Part shown: positions 38,014 through 46,260 of the stretch, in pieces
Numbering within the stretch: the stretch's first letter is position 1
Layout: each line of letters begins with the position of its first letter
Assembly (NCBI GenBank): GCA_023953615.1
Contig: JAMLJH010000002.1
Span: forward strand, 1,615,470-1,679,469
Source of the DNA: Verrucomicrobiia bacterium
GTDB taxonomy: Bacteria; Verrucomicrobiota; Verrucomicrobiia; Limisphaerales; JADLHS01
Length of the DNA: 64,000 bases
Direction of reading: 5' to 3'
Program-made: the position numbers and the translations under genes
The notes under the pieces: generated by a model
Databases searched by the model: none
What the model was told of the DNA's origin: nothing
What the model saw: the letters and a program-made list of their open reading frames with translations, nothing else

Positions 38014-39417
38014 TTAATACTCGCGCGTGGTTTTGATGCCGGGTTCAGGAACCGGGTACCGACCGTTCGCGTCGGCCTGCACTGGCGCGGGCGAGTCATA
38101 GGTGAACTTGTCAATGCCCGGTGACATTTCATGTTCGCAATTCAACATGTCGTCGAACGTGATCTCCTGACCGGTATGCGCCGCCATGCGGCCCATGGCG
38201 GAAACAATGCTCGCGGTCACGCCATACTCCACTTCGTTGTATGGTTGATCGGCCCGGATGGCGGTCATCAAATCGTTCCACTCATTTTGATAGGGATTCT
38301 CCTCGCCCGGCGGCACCTCGGAAACCCACAGGCGCTCGGCCCCTTTCGGCGTTTGCCCCTTATACAAACTGGACGGCCCGCCGCAATCCCCGAACTTGGC
38401 CGCAACGGCACTGCCTTTCGTACCGTGGATGTAACTGGAGAAATTGTCCTGGCAGCCCGTTACGCAGCGGCCATCAAAATATAATTTTGTGCCGTCGGCG
38501 TATGTGTATTCCACCGAGTAGGTGTCAAAATTTTGATCCACATAGGGCAGACCTTCCGGACTGAGTTTATAGTGACGACCGCCCAGCGCCTGCGCCCGCA
38601 CTGGCACGGCGTTTTTCATCCAGTTCAAATGGTCAATGGTATGAATGTAGAAATCGCTGAAACAGCCGCCGCTGGCCCAGATGAAACTGTGAAAGCGTTG
38701 AATCTGATAGAGCAGTTCACTGATGTTGTCCGGTTTGGGCAGCGATTCGAAAAACGCCACCGGCCCGTGCATCCGATAGCCACGTTGCAAAATGATCTCG
38801 CCAATGGCGCCGTCATGAATGCGTTCGGTCAACTGCTGCATGTTCCGGGCGTGCCGCGAGTTCAAGCCCACGCCCACCTTGAGGTTTTTGGCCTTGGCCG
38901 CTTCCGCCAGTTTGAACATGCGTCGCCCACTCGGACCGTCCACCGCCACCGGTTTCTCCATGAACACGTTCAAGCCCTTTTCAATGGCGTAGGTGAAATG
39001 CACCCACCGAAACGCGGGCGGCGTGGTCAGAATGACAATATCGCCGGGCCGCAAGGAGTCCATTGCTTCACGATAGGCGTTAAATCCCAGGAAGCGTCGT
39101 TTGTCGGGAACATCCACCTGATCCGTGAACCGCTGTTTCAAAGCGGCGAACTTGGCCGCCAACCGTTCGGAAAACACATCGGCCATTGCCACCAGTTTGG
39201 TGCCGCCGCCGTTGACGGACAAAGCATTGCCCGCCGCGTCCGTGCCGCGCCCGCCGCAACCCACCAAAGCCACCTGCAACGTATCATTCCCCACGGCATG
39301 AACCGGCGGCAGGGTCAGTCCCGCCAAAGCGGATGCCGCCACCACCGTGCCGGTTTGTTTGATAAAACCACGCCGGGTCACTCCGGTTGCACTGGATTTC
39401 TCAGAATTGGTTTTCAT
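38014..39417 (-). CDS. Gfo/Idh/MocA-family oxidoreductase, Tat-exported (paralogue 1)
   Basis: A 467-residue protein with a twin-arginine signal (TRRGFIKQTGTVVAASALAG) followed by a Rossmann domain (LQVALVGCGGRGTDAAGNAL). The central block FMEKPVAVDGPSGRRMFKLA carries the catalytic EKP motif. The C-terminal part contains GGCFSDFYIHTIDHLNWMKN and YSVEYTYADGTKLYFDGRCV. These enzymes oxidise or epimerise sugars using tightly bound NAD(P). Many exported copies occur in Verrucomicrobia. The start at 39417 (MKTNSEKSS) aligns with the paralogue at 39540-40943; the upstream open codons do not match it. It is the downstream member of a tandem pair. Confidence 0.92.
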   Translation of the reverse strand: MKTNSEKSSATGVTRRGFIKQTGTVVAASALAGLTLPPVHAVGNDTLQVALVGCGGRGTDAAGNALSVNGGGTKLVAMADVFSERLAAKFAALKQRFTDQVDVPDKRRFLGFNAYREAMDSLRPGDIVILTTPPAFRWVHFTYAIEKGLNVFMEKPVAVDGPSGRRMFKLAEAAKAKNLKVGVGLNSRHARNMQQLTERIHDGAIGEIILQRGYRMHGPVAFFESLPKPDNISELLYQIQRFHSFIWASGGCFSDFYIHTIDHLNWMKNAVPVRAQALGGRHYKLSPEGLPYVDQNFDTYSVEYTYADGTKLYFDGRCVTGCQDNFSSYIHGTKGSAVAAKFGDCGGPSSLYKGQTPKGAERLWVSEVPPGEENPYQNEWNDLMTAIRADQPYNEVEYGVTASIVSAMGRMAAHTGQEITFDDMLNCEHEMSPGIDKFTYDSPAPVQADANGRYPVPEPGIKTTREY

Positions 39418-39539
39418 GCGCGTCATCATTCCACGGCGCAGATTGGTCACGTCGAACGCAACGCGGGCTCGACGAACCATAACCGCGCATTTCAGCCTTT
39501 GCCCCGCTGCTGATGAGCCGAGCCGGGTGCGGATAAAAT

Positions 39540-40943
39540 TTAATACTCGCGCGTGGTTTTGATACCGGGTTCAGGAACCGGGTACCGACCGTTCGCGTCG
39601 GCCTGCACCGGCGCAGGCGAATCGTAAGTGAACTTGTCAATGCCCGGCGCCATCTCATGTTCGCAGTTCAACATGTCCTCGAACGTGACCTCCTGACCGG
39701 TGTGCGCCGCCATGCGGCCCATGGCGGAAACAATGCTGACAGTCACGCCGCGTTCAACCTCGTTGTACGGTTGATCGGCCCGAATGGCGTCCACCAGATC
39801 ATTCCACTCATTTTGATACCAGTTGTCTTCGCCGGGGGGCGTGGTCGAAGTCCAGACGCGCTCCGATCCCTTCGGAGTTTGCCCCTTGTAGATGCTGGAA
39901 GGGCCGCCACAATCGCCGCTCTTGGCCGCGATGGCGCTGCCTTTCGTGCCGTGAATGTAACTGGAAAAATTATCCCAACAGCCCGTGATGCAGCGACCAT
40001 CAAAATAGAATTTCGTCCCGTCTCCGTAGGTGTACTCCACCGAATAAGTGTCGAAGTTCTGGTCCACATAAGGCAGACCTTCCGGACTGAGTTTATAGTG
40101 GCGACCGCCCAGGGCTTGCGCCTTGACGGGCCACGCATTTTTCATCCAACCTAGGTGGTCAATGATGTGAATGTAGAAGTCGCTGAAGCAGCCGCCGCTG
40201 GCCCAGATGAAACTGTGGAAGCGTTGAATCTGGTAAAGCAACTCGCTCACATTGTCCGGCTTGGGCAGGGACTGGAACGAAGCCACCGGCCCGTGCATCC
40301 GGTAACCGCGTTCCAAAACAATTTCTCCAATCGCACCGTCATGAATGCGTTCCGCCAGTTGCTGCAAATGGCGCGCGTGGCGTGAATTCAAACCGACGCC
40401 CACCTTGAGATTTTTGGCCTTGGCCGCTTCCGCCAGTTTGAACATGCGTCGTCCACTCGGACCATCCACCGCCACCGGCTTCTCCATGAACACGTTCAAG
40501 CCCTTTTCAATGGCGTAGGTGAAATGCACCCACCGAAACGCGGGCGGCGTGGTCAGAATGACAATATCGCCGGGCCGCAAAGAATCCATGACTTCGCGGT
40601 AGGCGTCGAATCCTCGAAAACGGCGGTTGTCCGGGACATCCACCTTGTCGCCAAATTTTTGTTTCAGCGCGGCGAACTTCGTGTTCAAGCGCTCGGGCAA
40701 AATGTCGGCCATCGCGACCAGTTTGGTGCCGCCGCCCTTGACGGACAAAGCGTTGCCCGCCGCGTCCGTGCCGCGCCCGCCGCAGCCCACAAAACCCACC
40801 TGCAAGGTGTCGTTCCCCGCCGCATGGACGTGTGGCAAGGCCAGTCCCGCCAGAGCGGACGCCGCCACCACCGTGCCGGTTTGTTTGATAAAATCACGCC
40901 GAGTCGTCGGAGTAGAACCCGAAGCATCAGGATTGGTATTCAT
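39540..40943 (-). CDS. Gfo/Idh/MocA-family oxidoreductase, Tat-exported (paralogue 2)
   Basis: A 467-residue tandem paralogue of the previous gene with the same layout: Tat signal TTRRDFIKQTGTVVAASALA, Rossmann motif LQVGFVGCGGRGTDAAGNAL, EKP motif in NVFMEKPVAVDGPSGRRMFK, and IHIIDHLGWMKNAWPVKAQA. Most differences are conservative, and one DNA block of more than 90 bases around the EKP-coding region is identical between the two genes. Start 40943 is chosen because MNTNPDASG aligns with MKTNSEKSS; ATG 40952 is an alternative. The 122-base gap between the genes suggests a common transcript. Confidence 0.92.
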   Translation of the reverse strand: MNTNPDASGSTPTTRRDFIKQTGTVVAASALAGLALPHVHAAGNDTLQVGFVGCGGRGTDAAGNALSVKGGGTKLVAMADILPERLNTKFAALKQKFGDKVDVPDNRRFRGFDAYREVMDSLRPGDIVILTTPPAFRWVHFTYAIEKGLNVFMEKPVAVDGPSGRRMFKLAEAAKAKNLKVGVGLNSRHARHLQQLAERIHDGAIGEIVLERGYRMHGPVASFQSLPKPDNVSELLYQIQRFHSFIWASGGCFSDFYIHIIDHLGWMKNAWPVKAQALGGRHYKLSPEGLPYVDQNFDTYSVEYTYGDGTKFYFDGRCITGCWDNFSSYIHGTKGSAIAAKSGDCGGPSSIYKGQTPKGSERVWTSTTPPGEDNWYQNEWNDLVDAIRADQPYNEVERGVTVSIVSAMGRMAAHTGQEVTFEDMLNCEHEMAPGIDKFTYDSPAPVQADANGRYPVPEPGIKTTREY

Positions 40944-41102
40944 GTGCGCCATCGTTTCACTGTCGCGCTTGGGAGTCAACACACAAAACGCGCTGATCGA
41001 GTTATCAGTTGAAATCAACCTCATCCGCTGCTCGAAGGGAACGGTTTGGCGGAAGCGGCGTCCGAGGAATCGTCTATCCCAATAGGGTGGGTTCGACGCT
41101 CG

Positions 41103-41465
41103 CTATTTCGTGATCCGGGCGGATTCGATCAGCTCCCAAAACTTGGGGTTTTGTTGCAAGGCCGCGTCTTCCTCGACCTTCAATCCGGAGCGATACATGA
41201 AGTCTTTGAGCGTGTTTTTGCTCAAAATCCGATGCACCAAAACGCCCAGCTCGTGACGCTCAAAATAAACGCGAAAATCTCCGATGCGGAAGCGATGCAG
41301 GATACGCCCGCCCCGTTCCAATTTCCCGAAATCACTCAACTCCGTGCCGATGACTTGCTGAGGCAACCCACGAAATTCGCCGAGGATATGCAATTGCAGT
41401 TCCTTCGGCATGCGCGACAACTCCGCGGCGCTCGTCGGCGTGAAGATAATCTGGAAAGGCGTCAT
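41103..41465 (-). CDS. RelE/ParE-superfamily toxin-like protein
   Basis: A 120-residue protein with a RelE-like fold: FTPTSAAELSRMPKELQLHI at the N terminus and the later strands RILHRFRIGDFRVYFERHEL and GVLVHRILSKNTLKDFMYRS. RelE proteins cleave ribosome-bound mRNA and ParE inhibits gyrase. No antitoxin-like gene flanks it, and it carries a C-terminal extension of about 25 residues. It may therefore be a domesticated or solitary member. Confidence 0.65.
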   Translation of the reverse strand: MTPFQIIFTPTSAAELSRMPKELQLHILGEFRGLPQQVIGTELSDFGKLERGGRILHRFRIGDFRVYFERHELGVLVHRILSKNTLKDFMYRSGLKVEEDAALQQNPKFWELIESARITK

Positions 41466-41607
41466 TTCTAATCTCTAGCTTTGCCGCGACTCAGTATGGG
41501 GTTCCGCCCCGGACAACGCACGCTAAATCCATCAAGGCCATTTCCTGAAAGCATCGGCGGGGTTTAATTCGCGCGGTGATCGCTTGCAATCGAATTGGTC
41601 ACCTTGC

Positions 41608-42630
41608 TCAACCGGTCACGACCAAGGGTCGCAACTGTGCCACGCTGGCCGTGCCGGTCGTGCCGAGTTGATGAATGACTATGGAGCTGGCGGCGTTGGC
41701 CAACGCCAGCGCGTCGCGGATGGTAGCGCCACTTTGAAGAGCGACGACCAAATTTGCCGAAACGGCATCGCCCGCGCCCACGATGTCAATTTCACCGCGC
41801 AACGGCAACGCGAGCAGATGTTCCGTGCGGCCATCTGGAGTGACGCCTAAAATTCCTCGTTCCGAAAGCGTCACGAAGACCGGTCGTTGATTTTGTCTGG
41901 ACAGGCGCACCGCTGCCGCCGCGATGTCTTTCAATTCTGCCGTCGCCGCCAGACCGGTCAACGCGGAGAGTTCGGTGGCGTTCATTTTGAAGATGGCCGG
42001 TGGAAAATCGCGCAGACCACGGCGGCTGTCGGCCAGGATCAACTGTTGCGGACGCGATTGGGCCACGCGCCCCAAAGCCGCCAACACGGCCGGAGTCAAT
42101 ACGCCGGTAGCCTGTTGATCTTCCTGTTCCAAAACCACCAGTGCGTCCGCCTGTTCTGCCGCCGCAATCAGATGGGCGCATAACTGTTCCACCACCTCTG
42201 GCGGCGTGGGCGTCCAGTTCTTTTGGTCGAGCCGATTCAATTCGCGCGGCGGGCGGTTCGCCTCAACCATCAACGGTTTGCAATAGGTAAAGGTGCGGCG
42301 CGCGGTCGTCTGCAGAAAATAGTCCAGGCGCACGCCCGGCAAGGCGGCCAACGCCCGACGCAGTTCGTAGCCTTCGCCATCGTCGCCGGCAAACCCCACG
42401 GGAAAAATCTGGCCGACGCCGAGCGCGACCAGGTTGTTGAGCACGGTCCCCGCCCCGCCCGGTTGCGCGCGAACTCTGACGACGTTATGCACCGGCAATC
42501 CGGTTTCGATGGAAGTCTCCACCTTGGTGGGATCAATCTCGAGGTAGCGATCCAGACAAAAATCACCAACCACCGCGATCCGCAATTGCGGATACTGCTC
42601 CGTAATGGTGGCGAAACGCTCGGCGTTCAT
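41608..42630 (-). CDS. PfkB-family sugar kinase, heptose-7-phosphate kinase-like
   Basis: A 340-residue ribokinase-fold kinase. The N-terminal GDFCLDRYLEIDPTKVETS and VRAQPGGAGTVLNNLVALGV resemble the kinase half of HldE (D-glycero-beta-D-manno-heptose-7-phosphate kinase). The C-terminal IDIVGAGDAVSANLVVAL is the PfkB signature with the catalytic Asp. It lacks the cytidylyltransferase-like half of HldE. It is the last gene of the unit with the GmhA-like isomerase and the HAD phosphatase, 5 bases after the latter, which supports a heptose-phosphate role. The start at 42630 follows from the preceding stop and family length. Confidence 0.82.
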   Translation of the reverse strand: MNAERFATITEQYPQLRIAVVGDFCLDRYLEIDPTKVETSIETGLPVHNVVRVRAQPGGAGTVLNNLVALGVGQIFPVGFAGDDGEGYELRRALAALPGVRLDYFLQTTARRTFTYCKPLMVEANRPPRELNRLDQKNWTPTPPEVVEQLCAHLIAAAEQADALVVLEQEDQQATGVLTPAVLAALGRVAQSRPQQLILADSRRGLRDFPPAIFKMNATELSALTGLAATAELKDIAAAAVRLSRQNQRPVFVTLSERGILGVTPDGRTEHLLALPLRGEIDIVGAGDAVSANLVVALQSGATIRDALALANAASSIVIHQLGTTGTASVAQLRPLVVTG

Positions 42631-42635
42631 GAGCC

Positions 42636-43478
42636 TCAATGATCCAGGATGCGCGCCAGGAGCGACGTTGCATCGCGGAAGTCGGGAATGACCACATCCG
42701 CGCCCACGCCCAGCAGACGTTGCCGTTTCCATTCATCGAAGCGCCCCGAACCGTTATGCGCCTCATCACTCGCGACGGCCACCGCCAATCCGCCGACCTC
42801 CTTGGTATTTTGAATTTCCACGTAGCCATCGCCAAAGGCCAGCAGTTGCGCCCCGGCAATCTGGTTTTCACGCAGCAAACGTTCGATGACCATTTTTTTT
42901 GAGAACTGCTTGTAGTTGTCCAGCGCCCCGTAAATATGCGGGCCAAAGTAACGGGTCAGACCAAGCAACTCAGCTTCCATTTTGACGAATGGCTCGTCAG
43001 TGCCGCTGGCCAGATACAACGCCAATCCGCGTCGCTGTAATTCGTCCAACAAACCGCGCGCACCATGCACCAACAGATCGTCAGGTTTGAGCACACCGTG
43101 ACGCAAATCATCAGTGCGATGCCGAATCCGCTCGTCCAGTCGCCGCAAGTATTCGTGTTTATACCACAACGGATCACGCGGGGTACCGCCCCGCTCCTTG
43201 ATGCGCTCGGCCAGTTGCATCATTTGATAAATCGTCTGCTTGCCGTTCAGACGCATGATGTCCTCGAAGCACAACTGCCGGCGCGCCGCCTCGGTTTCAT
43301 CGGGCAATCCGGGCAACATCTCGACAAACATCGGCACCATGACTTCGGGCCAGCCTTCCCGAATGAGAGACAGCGTGCCGTCAAAGTCAAAGAGCACATG
43401 ACTGATCTGCGGACGGGGAGCGAAATTAGCGGTGAATTCCACGCGCCCGGTAAAATGGGTGGCGGCAGGCGTACTCAT
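42636..43478 (-). CDS. HAD-superfamily phosphatase
   Basis: A 280-residue HAD hydrolase. Motif I is VLFDFDGTLSLIREGWPEVM with both aspartates, the motif II region is LALYLASGTDEPF, a lysine lies in QFSKKMVIERLL and motif IV is LLAFGDGYVEIQNTKEVGG. A helical cap lies between. Substrate cannot be read from the sequence. Its start overlaps the stop of the GmhA-like gene (ATGA), and the kinase gene follows after 5 bases, so it might serve as the heptose-1,7-bisphosphate phosphatase in place of GmhB, which it does not resemble closely in length. Confidence 0.85.
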   Translation of the reverse strand: MSTPAATHFTGRVEFTANFAPRPQISHVLFDFDGTLSLIREGWPEVMVPMFVEMLPGLPDETEAARRQLCFEDIMRLNGKQTIYQMMQLAERIKERGGTPRDPLWYKHEYLRRLDERIRHRTDDLRHGVLKPDDLLVHGARGLLDELQRRGLALYLASGTDEPFVKMEAELLGLTRYFGPHIYGALDNYKQFSKKMVIERLLRENQIAGAQLLAFGDGYVEIQNTKEVGGLAVAVASDEAHNGSGRFDEWKRQRLLGVGADVVIPDFRDATSLLARILDH

Positions 43479-44053
43479 TTGGCCCAATCTGGATGTTCCA
43501 TGAACGCGTAGCACAGCACATGGCAAATCCCCATCTGCGCATCTTCCACGCGACCGTAATGCGTGTCGTTGATGACAATGACTTGCTCGGCAACCTCCGC
43601 CATGCGGCCGCGCTTGGCGCCCACCAGGGCCACCGTGCGCAAGCCGTTGGCCTTCGCCCACTCCAGCGCCCGCACGCAATTGGGCGAGTTGCCGGAAACA
43701 CTGATGCCCAGCGCCAGGTCGCCCGGACGCGCGTAATTTTGCATCTGCCGCAGAAAAACGTCTTCGTAGGTGTAATCATTTCCCAGCGCCGTGATCCAAC
43801 TGACATTGTCAGTCAGACTCAGCACTCGAAAGCGTTTCCCCAAACGATCGGAAGCGCCTTTGCCGAGATCCGTCGCAAAATGCGAGGCGTTCGCGGCGCT
43901 CCCGCCGTTGCCAAACACCAATATCTGGCGGTCTTCCTGATGAATGTGGCGAAGGGTTTGAATCAATTGCACCAGCGCTTCCGGCGCAATGGAATCGAGC
44001 GCCGCCTTTTGCGCTCGGAAATAATCGGCAACCCACTGATTGGCAGTCGTCAT
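43475..44053 (-). CDS. gmhA: Phosphoheptose isomerase (GmhA-like SIS-domain protein)
   Basis: A 192-residue SIS-domain protein. The phosphosugar-binding loop is ILVFGNGGSAANASHFATDL, followed by GDLALGISVSGNSPNCVRAL and a C-terminal VEDAQMGICHVLCYAFMEHP. Those three blocks are typical of GmhA and related D-sedoheptulose-7-phosphate isomerases, which make heptose 7-phosphate for lipopolysaccharide inner core or glycan precursors. It overlaps the HAD phosphatase gene by four bases and follows the ROK kinase gene after 49 bases. Confidence 0.88.
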   Translation of the reverse strand: MTTANQWVADYFRAQKAALDSIAPEALVQLIQTLRHIHQEDRQILVFGNGGSAANASHFATDLGKGASDRLGKRFRVLSLTDNVSWITALGNDYTYEDVFLRQMQNYARPGDLALGISVSGNSPNCVRALEWAKANGLRTVALVGAKRGRMAEVAEQVIVINDTHYGRVEDAQMGICHVLCYAFMEHPDWAK

Positions 44054-44102
44054 GCGCGATGAAGGATAGGGATGGCGGACAAATACTCAAATCTTCGTTT
44101 GC

Positions 44103-45026
44103 TCAACCCGCTTTCGCGGCGTCAACCGCGAGCAGCAGGGCGCCAACCGGAACCACGTCCGCGCCCAGTTGCGATAACTGAACGCTGACGCCGGACCGGA
44201 AGGCTTCCATTACCCAACCGCGCAAAGCGTTTTCCACGGCCAGACGAAGCGGTTCGCCCAACCCAGCCAAGCCGCCGCCCAAAATGAGGCGTTGCGGGTG
44301 GAACAAATGAACCACATGCGACAACCCAAACGCCAGATCCTCGGAAATTTCCCGTAAGAGCTGTTGCGCCAGGGGATCGCCTTGCGCCAGGGCCGCTCCG
44401 AGATGTCGTGCCTCGCCGCGAGTTTCCCGCCCCACCAAACGCGCGAGCTGGCTTTGCGGTTGTTGCTGGATCAACTCGCGAATCCGCGCGTCCACCGCCC
44501 AACCGGAACAACGCGATTCAACCGTCGTGCCGCGGCGATCCAGCCGCACGTGACCGATTTCCGCCTCGCCGGGAATCGCCCCGTGATAAATTTGCCCCGC
44601 CACGACCAGCCCACCGCCAACGCCGCTGCCCAACGTCACGTAAAATACCGGATCACCACCCACGCCCGCGCCGCGATGCGCCTCACCCAGCGCCGCCACA
44701 TTCGCATCATTGTCCACCGCCACCGGAGCGCCGGACTGCTCGCGCAACCAGGACGCCAGATCAAAATCCGACCACCCTTCGATCTGATGCGAGCGACAGA
44801 TTTTTCCCGTGCGCCAATCCACCGGGCCGCCAAATCCGACGCCAACGGCTTCAATCTGGCGACTGGCGCGCAATTCACGAAGCGCCTGCGTTATTTGTTC
44901 ACGGATGCCGCCCGCGCCGGAATTCGGGTTAACGGTCAAAGTGTGTCGGTGCTGAATCACCCCGTGTTCGTTGCCGAGCGCAAGTTGCAATTTCGTGCCG
45001 CCAATTTCGATGCCCAGAATGTTCAT
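44103..45026 (-). CDS. ROK-family sugar kinase (glucokinase-like)
   Basis: A 307-residue ROK protein. ILGIEIGGTKLQLALGNEHG is the ATP-binding phosphate-1 motif, AVGVGFGGPVDWRTGKI follows, and the sugar-binding DNDANVAALGEAHRGAG carries the catalytic Asp. The ROK zinc motif is reduced: only VESRCSGWAVDARI remains in place of the usual CxCGxxGC. No DNA-binding domain is present. It probably phosphorylates glucose, mannose or an N-acetyl sugar. The start at 45026 (MNILGIEIGG) fits the family. It is the first gene of the four-gene sugar-phosphate unit. Confidence 0.9.
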   Translation of the reverse strand: MNILGIEIGGTKLQLALGNEHGVIQHRHTLTVNPNSGAGGIREQITQALRELRASRQIEAVGVGFGGPVDWRTGKICRSHQIEGWSDFDLASWLREQSGAPVAVDNDANVAALGEAHRGAGVGGDPVFYVTLGSGVGGGLVVAGQIYHGAIPGEAEIGHVRLDRRGTTVESRCSGWAVDARIRELIQQQPQSQLARLVGRETRGEARHLGAALAQGDPLAQQLLREISEDLAFGLSHVVHLFHPQRLILGGGLAGLGEPLRLAVENALRGWVMEAFRSGVSVQLSQLGADVVPVGALLLAVDAAKAG

Positions 45027-45103
45027 TTGTGGTTCTGCCCCGCCGATGCTGACGCAAGCGGAGACTTGGGGCAATGGTGGAGACGTGAGGAGTGAGGAGC
45101 AAC

Positions 45104-45178
45104 TGGTAGCGCGTACGGGAATCGAACCCGTCTTTCAGCCTTGAGAGGGCCGTGTCCTAGCCGATAGACGAACGCGCC
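45104..45178 (-). tRNA. tRNA-Glu (CTC)
   Basis: On the minus strand the acceptor GGCGCGT pairs with ACGCGCT (one G-T), the D arm is GTC/GAC, the anticodon loop CTCTCAA gives anticodon CTC, and the T arm is GACGGG/TTCGATT/CCCGT. The discriminator is A and CCA is encoded. Confidence 0.95.
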
Positions 45179-45231
45179 ATAACGCCCGCATCCTATCCCC
45201 TCAGACCACCTTGTCACGCTGAAATTAACTC

Positions 45232-45259
45232 TTGCGCTCCGCCTTGCACGTTTTATACT
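45232..45259 (+). promoter_or_regulatory. Putative sigma-70-type promoter of rpmI-rplT
   Basis: TTGCGC (45232-45237) and TATACT (45254-45259) are separated by 16 bases and lie just upstream of the rpmI ribosome-binding site AGGA. It is the only clear promoter-like match between the tRNA-Glu gene and rpmI. Confidence 0.5.
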
Positions 45260-45288
45260 GCGCCTCCTTTTGTAACAGGAAGTTATTT

Positions 45289-45498
45289 ATGCGACGTCCC
45301 AAAGGTATCAAAACCAAGAAATCTGTGACCAAACGTTTCAAGCTGACGGCTCGGGGAAAAATCCTCCGCAGTCGCCCCGGGCGACGTCATCTTTGCCAGA
45401 CCAAAAGCGCCAAACGCCGGCGCGGTCTGCGCGGCGCGGCGCTCGTCCACACCACGGACGAATATCGTATCAAGCAAAGCCTTCCGTTCACCCACTGA
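45289..45498 (+). CDS. rpmI: 50S ribosomal protein L35
   Basis: A 69-residue, very basic protein with the L35 sequence: RRPKGIKTKKSVTKRFKLTA, then GKILRSRPGRRHLCQTKSAK and KRRRGLRGAALVHTTDEYRI. The start ATG at 45289 is preceded by AACAGGAAG, a good ribosome-binding site; the open frame further upstream is not conserved. It is followed after 43 bases by rplT. The usual upstream gene infC is absent; tRNA-Glu on the opposite strand lies there instead. Confidence 0.95.
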   Translation: MRRPKGIKTKKSVTKRFKLTARGKILRSRPGRRHLCQTKSAKRRRGLRGAALVHTTDEYRIKQSLPFTH

Positions 45499-45541
45499 TT
45501 TCATCCATTTCCGTTCCCACGAATTTTAATTTCTACTTTTC

Positions 45542-46171
45542 ATGCGCGTAACAAATTCACCAGCCTCTCGTAAGCGCCGCAATCGCATGTTGCAAGCGGC
45601 GAAGGGTTTTCGCCTCAAACGTTCCAAACTTTACCGCTACGCCAGCGATGCCGTGGATCACGGCCGGCAGTACGCCTACCGCGATCGTCGCGTCAAGAAG
45701 CGCACGTTCCGCTATCTCTGGCAGATTCGGATCAACGCCGCCGCGCGCACGGCCGGAATCACTTACAGCCGTCTGATCGAAGGTTTGAAGGCCGCCAAGT
45801 GCGAATTGGATCGCAAGGTGATTGCCGACATCGCCGCGCAGGATAACGACGCGTTTCTGCAATTGGTGAAGCTGGCGCAGGACGGTTTGAAGGCCAAAGC
45901 CGAGCACGCCGGCAAAGGCGATGATCTGACCGAAATCGAAGGTGTCGGACCGAAAATCCAGGAAGCGCTGCACGCACAAGGCATCAAGACCTTCGCCCAA
46001 GTGGCCGCCACCTCGGTGGCGCGACTGAAGGAAATTCTCGCGGCAGGCGGCGCGCACCTGAAACAATGGGATCCCACCACCTGGCCTGAACAAGCGGCAC
46101 TGGCCGCCAAGGGCGATCGCGAGGCGTTTGAAAAACTCAAAGTCGAACTTAAAGGCGGACGCCGCGTTTAA
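45542..46171 (+). CDS. rplT: 50S ribosomal protein L20 with C-terminal helix-hairpin-helix extension
   Basis: A 209-residue protein; normal L20 is about 115-120 residues. Residues 1-118 are a canonical L20: KGFRLKRSKLYRYASDAVDH, AYRDRRVKKRTFRYLWQIRI and NAAARTAGITYSRLIEGLKA. Residues 119-209 are extra. They hold a helix-hairpin-helix-like segment (LTEIEGVGPKIQEALHAQGI, then KTFAQVAATSVARLKEIL, about 127-168) and a tail WPEQAALAAKGDREAFEKLK. A similar extension is known on L21 of Bacteroidetes, so this is a transfer of the module to another ribosomal protein. The stop is followed by a terminator. The frame is unbroken, so fusion by assembly error is unlikely. Confidence 0.9.
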   Translation: MRVTNSPASRKRRNRMLQAAKGFRLKRSKLYRYASDAVDHGRQYAYRDRRVKKRTFRYLWQIRINAAARTAGITYSRLIEGLKAAKCELDRKVIADIAAQDNDAFLQLVKLAQDGLKAKAEHAGKGDDLTEIEGVGPKIQEALHAQGIKTFAQVAATSVARLKEILAAGGAHLKQWDPTTWPEQAALAAKGDREAFEKLKVELKGGRRV

Positions 46172-46191
46172 TTATTGAACCCGATTTTCAA

Positions 46192-46220
46192 GGCGACCAG
46201 CAATGGTCGCCTTTTTCTTT
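46192..46220 (+). terminator. Intrinsic terminator between rplT and pheS
   Basis: The 8-base-pair stem GGCGACCA/TGGTCGCC has a GCAA tetraloop and is followed by TTTTTCTTTT. It lies 20 bases after rplT and 41 bases before pheS, so it either ends the ribosomal transcript or attenuates read-through into pheS. Confidence 0.85.
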
Positions 46221-46260
46221 TGCTGCTCGAGCGAATTCGTTAAACTCCCAACCTGAATTT

